From JAWXCM01 sp034408745 (GTDB lineage Bacteria > Acidobacteriota > Terriglobia > Bryobacterales > Bryobacteraceae), in NCBI GenBank assembly GCA_034408745.1, contig JAWXCM010000060.1, forward strand, positions 1-31,825: DNA of 31,825 nucleotides. The letters are read 5' to 3'. Position numbers and translations under genes: made by a program. The notes beneath the pieces are model-generated. The model saw only the letters and a list, made by a program, of their open reading frames with translations, searched no databases and was not told the origin of the DNA. Every line of letters begins with the position of its first letter. Within the stretch, counting starts at the first letter, position 1. Shown here piece after piece: positions 1 to 7,551 of the stretch.

Positions 1-2
1 CC

Positions 3-299
3 AGCCGTTTTCGGATGCTCTGGGACGCGTTGCGCGCGACCGCGCCGACGCGGGCGAACAAGCGATACCTCGAGATACTGGAACTGGCGGCAAAAGAAGG
101 AGAGGCGCGGGTGGATGACATCCTGCGCTGTCTGCCTGAGCAGGGCGAGATGGGTGAAGGAAAGCTGAATGCGAAGGTGATCACGGAGGTGTTAAATGAG
201 GGTGCCACGATGCCTGCGGCCACCGATATCAATGTGGCTGCAGTCTCGCTTGCGAGTTTCGATGAACTGCTCGGCGATGAATCGGAGATGGCGGAATGA
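3..299 (+). CDS. istA: IstA-like IS21 transposase, C-terminal fragment cut by window edge
   Basis: This is the last ~98 residues of an IstA-type DDE transposase; the reading frame is open from base 3, so the gene begins outside the window. The visible part has the C-terminal helical signature of the family (KRYLEILELAAKEGE) and an acidic tail. IstA carries out strand transfer for IS21 elements. Its TGA overlaps the ATG of the next gene (ATGA at 296-299), the usual translational coupling of istA and istB. The catalytic DDE domain is not in the window, so activity cannot be judged. Confidence 0.75.
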   Translation, partial: SRFRMLWDALRATAPTRANKRYLEILELAAKEGEARVDDILRCLPEQGEMGEGKLNAKVITEVLNEGATMPAATDINVAAVSLASFDELLGDESEMAE

Positions 300-1105
300 G
301 CGCGCAGGACTTCAAGCCGCAACTAACGGAGCGACTGAAAGAGCTGCACCTGCCGGCGCTCCGGCGCTGCTTCGAGGAAAAAGCGCGCCAGGCGGAGCGG
401 GAAACCATCAGCTATGAGCGGTACCTGTTCGACCTGATCGAACTGGAATGCCAGGAGCGGCGCGAACATCGCGTCGCCCGTCTGTTGCAGGAGTCGAGGT
501 TGCCGCTGGAAAAGACGCTGGGCAACTTCGATCTGCAGCGTCTGCCTCCGAAGGCGGCCCGGCACGTCAAGACGCTGCAGGATGGCACGTTCCTGGACCG
601 CAAGGAAAATGTTCTGGTGTTCGGCAACCCGGGCAGCGGGAAAACGCACCTTCTTTCAGCGTTGGGGCAGGAACTGATACGGTCTGGCCGCCGGGTGGCC
701 TTCACTACATGCACCCGTTTGGTGCAGGAGCTTCTGCTTGCGAAGAAGGAGTTGCGGCTGACCCGGGCGATCCGCAAGCTGGCGTATTACGAAGCTCTCG
801 TCATCGACGACCTGGGTTACGTTCAGCAAAGCCGGGAGGACATGGAAGTGCTGTTCACGATTCTGGCGGAACGCTATGAGCGCGGCAGCGTTCTGATCTC
901 GTCGAACCTCGCATTCTCGAAATGGGAGACGATCTTCAAGGATCCGATGACGACAGCCGCCGCCATCGACCGCCTTATTCCCACTTTCCCACCGCACCGA
1001 CAGCCTGCGGCGCAAGGAAGGAAAACCATGAACCGCGGAGCTTCGAAGCCCACGGCGAGGCGACTGGCCAAAGCCGAACAGAATCACTGGCGAGTAAAGA
1101 ACTGA
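296..1105 (+). CDS. istB: IstB-like ATP-binding helper of IS21 transposition
   Basis: IstB is the AAA+ ATPase that assists the IS21 transposase in target selection. The protein shows the N-terminal IstB helical region, a Walker A motif GNPGSGKT (residues ~110-117), a Walker B ALVIDDLGY (~167-175) and the conserved SNLAFSKWETIF segment (~203-214). After AAIDRL (~residue 227, near base 976) the frame departs from the family. The +1 frame there reads SHRTDSLRRKEGKP then stop, which resembles the normal IstB tail. I therefore infer a small deletion or frameshift near 977-1000 that replaced the C-terminus. The protein may be non-functional. Its start overlaps the istA stop. Confidence 0.85.
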   Translation: MSAQDFKPQLTERLKELHLPALRRCFEEKARQAERETISYERYLFDLIELECQERREHRVARLLQESRLPLEKTLGNFDLQRLPPKAARHVKTLQDGTFLDRKENVLVFGNPGSGKTHLLSALGQELIRSGRRVAFTTCTRLVQELLLAKKELRLTRAIRKLAYYEALVIDDLGYVQQSREDMEVLFTILAERYERGSVLISSNLAFSKWETIFKDPMTTAAAIDRLIPTFPPHRQPAAQGRKTMNRGASKPTARRLAKAEQNHWRVKN

Positions 1106-1127
1106 TGCTTACACAATTCGCTTCACA

Positions 1128-1164
1128 CCCCGATAATCAGAAAAACCCAGGCGTATTGAAGCAT
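1128..1164 (-). pseudogene. Truncated DUF1328 gene interrupted by the IS21-like element
   Basis: On the minus strand an ATG at 1164 begins MLQYAWVFLIIG, nearly the same as the N-terminus of the intact DUF1328 protein at 1250-1411 (MLHYAWVFLIVA). A ribosome-binding site GGAGAGG precedes it. The match ends at 1128, where the IS end begins. This is the first 12 codons of a paralogue whose remainder was displaced by the insertion. Confidence 0.7.
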
Positions 1165-1195
1165 GTCGATCCTCTCCGACGGTTAGTAGAAATCC

Positions 1196-1227
1196 GGGGC
1201 GGGACTGTTCACTTCTTTTCCCGCCCT
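1196..1227 (-). terminator. Possible terminator-like hairpin after the DUF1328 gene
   Basis: GGGCGGGA (1197-1204) and TCCCGCCC (1219-1226) form a perfect 8-bp stem around a 14-nt loop, placed 23 bases downstream of the DUF1328 stop on the minus strand. No strong T-run follows on that strand, so it is a weak candidate; it separates the intact gene from its broken paralogue. Confidence 0.3.
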
Positions 1228-1249
1228 TTGGTAATGATCGGCGCTGTTG

Positions 1250-1411
1250 CTAGACCGCTCGGCGGCCCATCAAAAAGCTCACGAGCCAGATCACGAGGAA
1301 CACGAAGAACAGAACCTTCGCAATTCCGGCTGCGGTGCCGGCAATTCCGCCGAAACCAAGAACGGCGGCCACAAGGGCAACGATCAGGAATACCCAGGCG
1401 TAGTGAAGCAT
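1250..1411 (-). CDS. DUF1328 small membrane protein (YtjA-like)
   Basis: A 53-residue, very hydrophobic protein. The sequence begins MLHYAWVFLIVALVAAVLGF, continues with a GGIAGTAAGIAK segment, then a second membrane stretch (VLFFVFLVIWLVSFLMG) and a short basic end (RRAV). This pattern, two transmembrane helices joined by a small Gly/Ala-rich loop, is that of DUF1328 proteins, which are of unknown function and common in proteobacteria and acidobacteria. The start is supported by GGAGGT eight bases upstream. A truncated paralogue lies just downstream on the same strand, so the gene was once a tandem pair. Confidence 0.85.
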   Translation of the reverse strand: MLHYAWVFLIVALVAAVLGFGGIAGTAAGIAKVLFFVFLVIWLVSFLMGRRAV

Positions 1412-1545
1412 GAGTCAGTACCTCCGCAATTTCAATTAGCATTTGCGGGACCAAATCGAAAAGTGAATATAAATCAACGACTTTTGAGTTTCTAAACACT
1501 TCCGCTTCGCTCTCTGAATGTAAGAAGTGCCAGCAAACCCCGGTA

Positions 1546-2409
1546 GTGCATGGTATCCTTCGTCTCACGAAGCCGTTTCTTCGCAACTCGCTCCCGCTCT
1601 TGTCGCTGCTAACGGTGTGTCTCGCAGTGCAGCGGCCCTTTCGTGTCTACCTTAGTCTGGAACCGCATGACAACGTGCCTCTTCCAGCCGATTATCAGGA
1701 AAAGACGGAGTGGATATTCGCGCGGCTGATGTACCCCAATCATCCCGAGGCTCGATTTACAAGGCGACGGCTGTTCGGTCAGCCGGACCTGGACTGGCAT
1801 CAGGGCGGCACCAGCTGGTCTCAGGATTATCCGCGTGCCGACAGGCACTTTGCGCAGGTGATGAGGCGCCTGACTCGCGTCCATGCGCGTTCGGTGGAGC
1901 AGCCCGTCAATCTCGATGACGATGAAGATGTGTTCGAGTATCCGTTTCTGGTAGCGGGTGAGATGGGTGACTGGATGCTGACCGATGCGCAATGTGCAAA
2001 GTTGCGCGAGTACCTGCTTCGCGGTGGCTTTCTGTTTCTTGACGATTTCTGGGGCACCGAAGAATGGAACCGGTTCATGGAGAGTATGCAGCGCGTGTTT
2101 CCGGATCGCCCCATCGTGGAGATTCCGGATGAGGATCCGATCTTTCGAACGCTGTATGATATCCGCGAAAAATTCCAGATCCCCGGAGCGTGGGGGTTGC
2201 GCCGCGGAACTACGTATCGTAACGACGGAGCCGTGCCGCACTGGCGTGCAATCTACGACGACCAGTCCCGGATCATGGTGGCCATCGCTTTCAATCACGA
2301 TGTCGGCGATGCGTGGGAGTGGGCCGATGACCCCTGGTATCCCGAGAAGTACTCTGCTCTGGGTATACGGATGGGTGTCAATTACGTGTTGTACTCGATG
2401 ACCCACTAA
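1546..2409 (+). CDS. DUF4159 domain protein, probably exported
   Basis: The 287-residue protein starts with GTG. Residues ~8-28 form a hydrophobic leader (LLSLLTVCLA) that may be a signal peptide or membrane anchor. The rest matches DUF4159: a WIFARLMYP segment (~53-61), an FEYPFL segment (~135), a GGFLFLDDFWG motif (~168-178) and a C-terminal GVNYVLYSMTH. DUF4159 proteins are fairly common in acidobacteria and planctomycetes; their glutamine-amidotransferase-like fold has no proven reaction here. It stands alone on the plus strand, between the DUF1328 gene and the convergent sulfatase. No substrate can be proposed. Confidence 0.75.
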   Translation: MHGILRLTKPFLRNSLPLLSLLTVCLAVQRPFRVYLSLEPHDNVPLPADYQEKTEWIFARLMYPNHPEARFTRRRLFGQPDLDWHQGGTSWSQDYPRADRHFAQVMRRLTRVHARSVEQPVNLDDDEDVFEYPFLVAGEMGDWMLTDAQCAKLREYLLRGGFLFLDDFWGTEEWNRFMESMQRVFPDRPIVEIPDEDPIFRTLYDIREKFQIPGAWGLRRGTTYRNDGAVPHWRAIYDDQSRIMVAIAFNHDVGDAWEWADDPWYPEKYSALGIRMGVNYVLYSMTH

Positions 2410-2489
2410 CTTCAGCCATGAAATACAGGGCCTGGTTGTGGACCGGAATCGCCTGGCACCGGACGCGGCGAGCCTAAAAAGGGGCTGTT

Positions 2490-4121
2490 TCACTGCCCGG
2501 AATCATATTGCGGGTTCCATATCCACGGAATCGCGTTCGTGCGCCGAGCCCATTGTTCCCACTGAGCGACCATGTCCCTGACGCGCTCCGGGTGCTGAGC
2601 GGCGAGATCATGCAACTCGGTGCGGTCGGCTTCGATATCGTACAGCTCCCAGCGTCCGGTGGGCTGCACGGCGACCGCTTTCCATTTCCCAACGCGCACG
2701 GCGCGGTTGCCTTCGTGCTCCCAGAACATGGGGCCACGGTCCATCCGACCACCGCTCAGGGCTCGCACAAGGCTGCGACCCTCCATCGGTGGCATCGACG
2801 CCGGATACACAGCTCCGGCAAGTTCGACGCATGTCGGCATCAGGTCGAGGATATTGCCGGGCTGCGATTCAATCACGTTGCGTCGCCGAATGCCTTCCGG
2901 CCAGTGTGCGATAAAAGGTGAGCTAATCCCGCCCTCATGTGCGTAGTGCTTATACAGCCGCCACGGCGTGTTGCAGGCGTTGGCCCATCCTGAGCCATAA
3001 CTGTGGTACGTGCCGCGCTGGCCCATGCCGTCGAGCTGATCTTCCTTGTGCAGAATATTCTGGGGACCACTGTTGATATCGAAACCCAGTGGGTCCCACT
3101 CGGCACACGCGCCGTTATCCGAAAGAAATAACACCAGGGTGTTGTCGAGCTGCCCGTGTATTCGCAAATCCTCAATCACACGGCCGATATTACCGTCCAT
3201 TACATCGACCATGGCGGCGAAGGTCGCCATGCGTCGAGCCAGATCCTTCTGCCGGGCAGGTTCGAGCGAATCCCACGATGGGTTCGTTTTGCCAGCCCAG
3301 CCAGTCTGCTGATTGAAGCGATTCGGCGGAATCTCGCTGCGCGGTGTCAGCGCAAGGTCCTTTGCGATCAGCCCGAGCTTCTTCATCCGGGCATGGCGTT
3401 GTTCGCGAATCCTGTCCCAGCCCTGCTCGTACACCGGAGCGTACTTGTCGATCACGTCCCTCGGTGCGTGCAGCGGGAAATGCGGCGCATTGTAGGCCAG
3501 ATAAGAGAAAAAAGGCTGGTCCTTTTTACGCGACTCGGCAAGGAAATCCAGCGTGTGATCCGTAATCGCGTGGGTAGCGTAGAATGCGCCCCCAGGGTAG
3601 GTGCGTGCGGGGCGTTCTTTGGGCAGGCGCGTGTACTTCGACGGATCCCAGAAACTGTCGAACCCGTGCACCAGCCCGTAGTATTCGTCGAAGCCCCGCC
3701 CTACAGGTCCTGGTGGCCCGAGATGCCATTTGCCTGCCATCCAGGTGCTGTAGCCTGCCGCTTTCAACACCTCGGGAATCGTTACGTTTCGATCGTTCAG
3801 AACGCCGCTGTACCCTGGATAATCGGTTCGAGGCTTCGGGGACGTCATGTTCCCCATGCCCGCCTGGTGCGGGTGAAGCCCCGTCATGATGGAAGCGCGG
3901 GAAGGACAGCATCGGGCAGTGTTGTAGAACTGCCGAAAGCGCACACCGCCCTGCGCCAGTTTGTCCAGGTTGGGCGTCTGGATCTCGCCGCCATAGCAGC
4001 CAAGGTCCGACCACCCGAGATCATCGGCAACAATCAGCAGAATATTCGGGCGCTTTTTAACGGTCTGAGCCGACAGCACGCCCACACCAGCAGCAGTCCC
4101 GAGAAACTGGCGCCGATTCAC
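2490..4121 (-). CDS. Exported Cys-type arylsulfatase
   Basis: A 543-residue sulfatase. The N-terminus (VNRRQFLGTAAGVGVLSA) is a Tat-like RR leader, so it is probably exported. NILLIVADDLGWSDLGCYG holds the metal-binding Asp pair, and C71-C72-P73-S74-R75 is the CxPxR sulfatase signature whose first Cys is converted to formylglycine. A late SDNGA motif is also present. I start it at GTG 4121 rather than the upstream ATG at 4148, because the GTG overlaps the TGA of the preceding gene (GTGA) and begins exactly at the Tat leader. It is thus coupled to the GtaA/DUF4965-like gene. Its substrate is unknown; a formylglycine-generating enzyme must be encoded elsewhere. Confidence 0.9.
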   Translation of the reverse strand: MNRRQFLGTAAGVGVLSAQTVKKRPNILLIVADDLGWSDLGCYGGEIQTPNLDKLAQGGVRFRQFYNTARCCPSRASIMTGLHPHQAGMGNMTSPKPRTDYPGYSGVLNDRNVTIPEVLKAAGYSTWMAGKWHLGPPGPVGRGFDEYYGLVHGFDSFWDPSKYTRLPKERPARTYPGGAFYATHAITDHTLDFLAESRKKDQPFFSYLAYNAPHFPLHAPRDVIDKYAPVYEQGWDRIREQRHARMKKLGLIAKDLALTPRSEIPPNRFNQQTGWAGKTNPSWDSLEPARQKDLARRMATFAAMVDVMDGNIGRVIEDLRIHGQLDNTLVLFLSDNGACAEWDPLGFDINSGPQNILHKEDQLDGMGQRGTYHSYGSGWANACNTPWRLYKHYAHEGGISSPFIAHWPEGIRRRNVIESQPGNILDLMPTCVELAGAVYPASMPPMEGRSLVRALSGGRMDRGPMFWEHEGNRAVRVGKWKAVAVQPTGRWELYDIEADRTELHDLAAQHPERVRDMVAQWEQWARRTNAIPWIWNPQYDSGQ

Positions 4122-6184
4122 TTCGCCTGACCTGCCCACTTTTTCCACATTGCAGGATCGCTTAGCATCCTGATGAAAACGCCACCGACCACGGAACGCG
4201 CCTGGAACCCGCGCTGCTTTGCTTCGCTGGTCATGTACCAGTCCGTCATCGGAACACGATCCGTAGTTTCGTTCAGGAATCGATACACCGGGTCGACCAG
4301 TGCCTCGAAATCGGCTGGCCGCTCCGCCATTGTGGCGGTCCAGAGAATCCAGTCCAGCTTCGTATAATCGGCGCGATTATCCAGTGGCAGTCCGTACTTA
4401 TTCTGGTGCTTCAGGTAATACGCCATTTCTTTACGCGCAATTTGTGGATCAAACAAATTCAACCCGAGGAGCTTATCCCACACCAGGTTGTATTTCTGGC
4501 TCCACGTGCCGGGTTTGTCGAACGCCAGCCTGTAGTGGTCGCCGTCTTCCGCCATGCCGGGCCACTTGCGCGCCAGTTGCTGCGCCAGCGCGCGATACTT
4601 CGCAGCCGCATCGCGGTGTCCCAGCGACTCGGCCACAAGCGCATAGCCGCCCAGCCCCAGAATAGCCTTGATCGAGAGGTTTGTGTTGTGCGCCAGATGT
4701 CCGGCGAAATCGTCGGTGCTGAGCTGGTTGTCGGGGTCCATGCCCCGGGCTGCCAGATAATCGGCCCAGCGCGTGAGCTCATTCCAGTAAGGGCGCGAGA
4801 ACTCGCCATTGCCATTCACGCGCGTGAGAGCACCCAGCAGGATGAGCATGTTGCCACTCTCTTCGACCGGCATCTGGCGATCTTCGGTCTCCTCACCGCC
4901 GCCGTACACCTGGCCGTTGGCGAGAGGATACTGGCCGAGGTCATGAGGCGCATATGGCCACTTCCACCGACCGGAGCGCGCGTAATCGAGCACCGGCCGC
5001 AGTTGCGCCTCCAGCAGTTTCGGATTCAACAGCAGAAACATCGGGGCTGCCGGATAGATAACGTCGACCGTGCCGATACAACCATTGCTGAAGTTCTCTT
5101 TCGAGAAATGCAGGGGCGTGCCATCGAGGTCAGCTGCCAGTTTGTGCGCGGCCAGCGTCTGACGATACGCGAGCGTCGCGATGGCTGCGTATTTCGCACC
5201 GCCGGCGCGCACCATGTCGGCTGTGAGCTCCGCGTCGAACTGCTCGCTGCGCTGCTTTGCCTGCGTGAAGTTCTTCACCGCATCGGTGAGCAGTTCCTCG
5301 GCGGTCGCCCTGTTCCGTCGCCAGTACGGCCGCAGAGGTCTCTTGAAATACTCGAGCGAATAAATGTCGTCATAGGCCGCGATCATGTAGCGCGACGCGG
5401 ATCCGGCAGCAGACACATCGACGTCCAGAGCCACGGCCCCCACTGCCATGTCGCGATCGGTTTGCTCGGGCATCTCAAGGTCACGGGACGGTGGCAGATC
5501 CAGCGTGGCTGTGTACAGGGCTCGCCTCCGTGCGGTGGTGCCCAGTGTGACGGCCGGCGCGGGCGCAGCGAGATAGAAATACCCCCAGTCGATCCGCAGA
5601 TTGTCACCCGACCGCGTGAGCATTCGCTGGTCGAGGCTGCCAAGTCGAACCACTTCGAGATCTCCAACGCGATGCCGTGACCACATCACTCGCTGCGTGG
5701 GTGAGTCGACCGCAAGCTGGCTGCTGGCGTCCACGTAGATGCGGACGCGATGCGCCTTCGAGTCCGTGGATCGCACATGGAAAACCAGGTAAGTGACCGG
5801 TCGCGCAAGTGCGTCCATGTCACCGGCGAGCGCCGGTGTCAGAAACGTCAGATCCAGTTCGATGCCGTCGCCTGCGAAGGTGTACAGTGTGCGCGTCGGC
5901 GTCAACTTCTGCGATTTCTGCGGGAGTGCTTCCAGTCGCTCTGCCCAGCGGGGTACGCTGCCCATGAAGCGGCGCACGGTCCCATCGATTCGGATCAGGC
6001 CCGTGAGCGGCTGATCGGTACCCGTCCAGTGCTTTGTCGGCTGGCCGGTCAGATGATTGGCAGTGCTCCAGACGCTGAAGTACGGATCGTGCGCGATCAG
6101 TGGGGTGGCCGGCGGCCGGAGAGGCGCTGCTTCCTGAGCAAGAATGGGCGCCAGGGCGAGTACGAACAAACAGAGTCGTTTCAT
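4118..6184 (-). CDS. DUF4965/DUF5127/DUF1793 protein (glutaminase A-like), exported
   Basis: A 688-residue protein. I start it at ATG 6184, which gives a clear signal peptide (MKRLCLFVLALAPILAQ); the longer ORF adds a non-signal leader. After it, PLIAHDPYFSVWS is the N-terminal motif of the DUF5127/DUF4965 group. The C-terminal half has the (alpha/alpha)6-type DUF1793 signatures RWKWPYAPHDLGQYPLANG and MPVEESGNMLILLGAL. Fungal GtaA glutaminase shares this architecture, but bacterial members are untested, so the reaction is open; a glycoside or peptide substrate is possible. It lies first in a two-gene unit with the sulfatase, overlapping it by four bases. Confidence 0.8.
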   Translation of the reverse strand: MKRLCLFVLALAPILAQEAAPLRPPATPLIAHDPYFSVWSTANHLTGQPTKHWTGTDQPLTGLIRIDGTVRRFMGSVPRWAERLEALPQKSQKLTPTRTLYTFAGDGIELDLTFLTPALAGDMDALARPVTYLVFHVRSTDSKAHRVRIYVDASSQLAVDSPTQRVMWSRHRVGDLEVVRLGSLDQRMLTRSGDNLRIDWGYFYLAAPAPAVTLGTTARRRALYTATLDLPPSRDLEMPEQTDRDMAVGAVALDVDVSAAGSASRYMIAAYDDIYSLEYFKRPLRPYWRRNRATAEELLTDAVKNFTQAKQRSEQFDAELTADMVRAGGAKYAAIATLAYRQTLAAHKLAADLDGTPLHFSKENFSNGCIGTVDVIYPAAPMFLLLNPKLLEAQLRPVLDYARSGRWKWPYAPHDLGQYPLANGQVYGGGEETEDRQMPVEESGNMLILLGALTRVNGNGEFSRPYWNELTRWADYLAARGMDPDNQLSTDDFAGHLAHNTNLSIKAILGLGGYALVAESLGHRDAAAKYRALAQQLARKWPGMAEDGDHYRLAFDKPGTWSQKYNLVWDKLLGLNLFDPQIARKEMAYYLKHQNKYGLPLDNRADYTKLDWILWTATMAERPADFEALVDPVYRFLNETTDRVPMTDWYMTSEAKQRGFQARSVVGGVFIRMLSDPAMWKKWAGQAK

Positions 6185-6313
6185 GGTCAGCTTTGGCCGA
6201 GAGGCCGGTGGATGTCCCGATTGTCTCAAACCAGGTGCCATCGGCAGCGGACACTGGATAATCGGACGCACTGCTGCTCGCCTCGGGGCACAAGCAACGT
6301 GAGCGGCGATGGC

Positions 6314-6772
6314 TCAGGGCGTGTTTTTCACGATCTTGCCGAACATCTTGCCGCCTTTTGCCTGCGCACCCCAGGTGCCGGCGTACATCCCGTTGTGTAT
6401 CAGAATCCGGGCGCTGTAGACGCCCTGGCCCTTGATCATGTAGTTTGCCAGCGTGATCACCGGCGTGTCTCCGGCCCATTTCACCGGGACTTTAACTGTC
6501 GCATTAAATTCTTTCTCGCCGTACTTGATACTCGCGTCGAAATTCCACAAATCGTCGGCGAGTTTAACGATCTTTTTGATCGTGTATCGGTCTTCGCGAG
6601 TCTCGCCGGCATCGCCGACCGTAAAGAAGCCCGTCATTGTGACATCTGTCATGGCCTCCTGGAACTGTTGCTCCGCGGGTGTCATTGGAAGTGGGGAAGC
6701 GGTCTGGCACGGGGCCGTCGCGGCGGTTAGCAAGACAAGAACCGCGCAGACGAGCGTTCGGGAGAGGTGCAT
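6314..6772 (-). CDS. Small secreted protein of unknown function
   Basis: A 152-residue protein with a clear signal peptide (MHLSRTLVCAVLVLLTAATAP) and a mature part of mixed beta/alpha character. It has no motif I recognise beyond a TMTGFFTVGD segment and a basic GGKMFGKIVKNTP end. Similar small exported proteins occur in acidobacteria and planctomycetes. It is separated by ~130 bases from the GtaA-like gene and may be transcribed with it, since both run on the minus strand. No function is proposed. Confidence 0.65.
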   Translation of the reverse strand: MHLSRTLVCAVLVLLTAATAPCQTASPLPMTPAEQQFQEAMTDVTMTGFFTVGDAGETREDRYTIKKIVKLADDLWNFDASIKYGEKEFNATVKVPVKWAGDTPVITLANYMIKGQGVYSARILIHNGMYAGTWGAQAKGGKMFGKIVKNTP

Positions 6773-7001
6773 AGCCGTTCAGCATACCGCACTGCTACGC
6801 TGAGCAAATCCGTTTTCGGGTTGTGTGTGCGTTGCTTTTCGTTGCCGTGCAGGGGTGGGCACAAATTCCGACTGGTCGCTGGGGGCAAACGACACCTTGA
6901 CTTGAGAAAGAACGGTTGCGCGCCGCTGTATCCATTCAGTTCAGGAAACTGCAGGCCGCCTGGCCGGTCCAGCGCGTGGGGTGCAGCGACTCTGGCAGAG
7001 C

Positions 7002-7461
7002 TTAAGGCCTGGACGGGTAGTCGTTGAACCCGATTCCGGTAGCATCTGGGTTCAAATGAGGTGCCTGCGACCAGAACCAGGCCCGGTAGTCGCTCCGAAA
7101 ATCAGAACTGTTTATGCGCCCCGATTCGTCCAGCAGAGTCTGATGAAAGCCGTTCAGATTGCGCTGCGGGTCGTAATGCATCTTGCCGATGCCCGTGGTG
7201 TAATAACCGGCGTCGCGCAGAGCCTGGGGTTTGGTGTAGCGATACCCTGACCAATGGCGACATCCCTGTGAGCAGGGCGCTGCGTGCGGGAGTGCAGGTA
7301 GGGCTGGTGCTGTAGGCGCAGCGGAAGCGGACGCCCTCCGCTCCGATACGGTCGATGTTCGGCGTCCGGATGCCCCGGTTGCCGGCAGCGGCGGTGCAGT
7401 CGCCGCGGTGCTGATCGTCCATGATGAACAGGATGTTCGGCTTCGACGAGGGCCGAGCCAC
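7002..7461 (-). pseudogene. Broken sulfatase: frameshifted and truncated
   Basis: From 7461 the minus strand reads MARPSSKPNILFIMDDQHRG, then TPNIDRIGAEGVRFR, then the CxPxR signature CTPAR and LLTGMSP. The frame then fails at about 7249; a single-base shift restores sulfatase sequence in another frame (WSGYRYTKPQALRDAGYYTT, then GIGKMHY) until a stop at 7002. So the fragment holds about 150 of the usual 450-500 residues and carries one frameshift. The C-terminal half is absent, with unrelated DNA at 6773-7001. It lies head-to-head with the TonB-dependent receptor at 7552. Confidence 0.75.
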
Positions 7462-7551
7462 CTGGCTGCCGGCAAGCGACGGAGCTACACCGGAGGCAGC
7501 CTCCCGTCAATTCTGTAGCTTAAGCACCACGTTGCGATATGCTTGGCAGCC

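Larger units (their letters stand above)
1..1127 (+). mobile_element. IS21-like insertion sequence, right-hand part
   Basis: The istA/istB pair is the hallmark of the IS21 family. The left end lies outside the window. The right end is placed at about 1127 because the sequence just beyond it (1128-1164) reads, on the minus strand, as the beginning of a DUF1328 gene that stops matching exactly there. Read inward from 1127 the element begins TGTGAAGCG, in keeping with the TG...CA ends of this family. The istB 3' end looks damaged, so this copy may be inactive. The exact boundary is inferred, since the other terminal repeat and the target duplication cannot be seen. Confidence 0.7.

Noticed and set aside
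3156..5680. Long plus-strand open frames opposite the sulfatase and GtaA-like genes
   Set aside because: They are shadows of well-supported minus-strand genes and show no motif or start signal.
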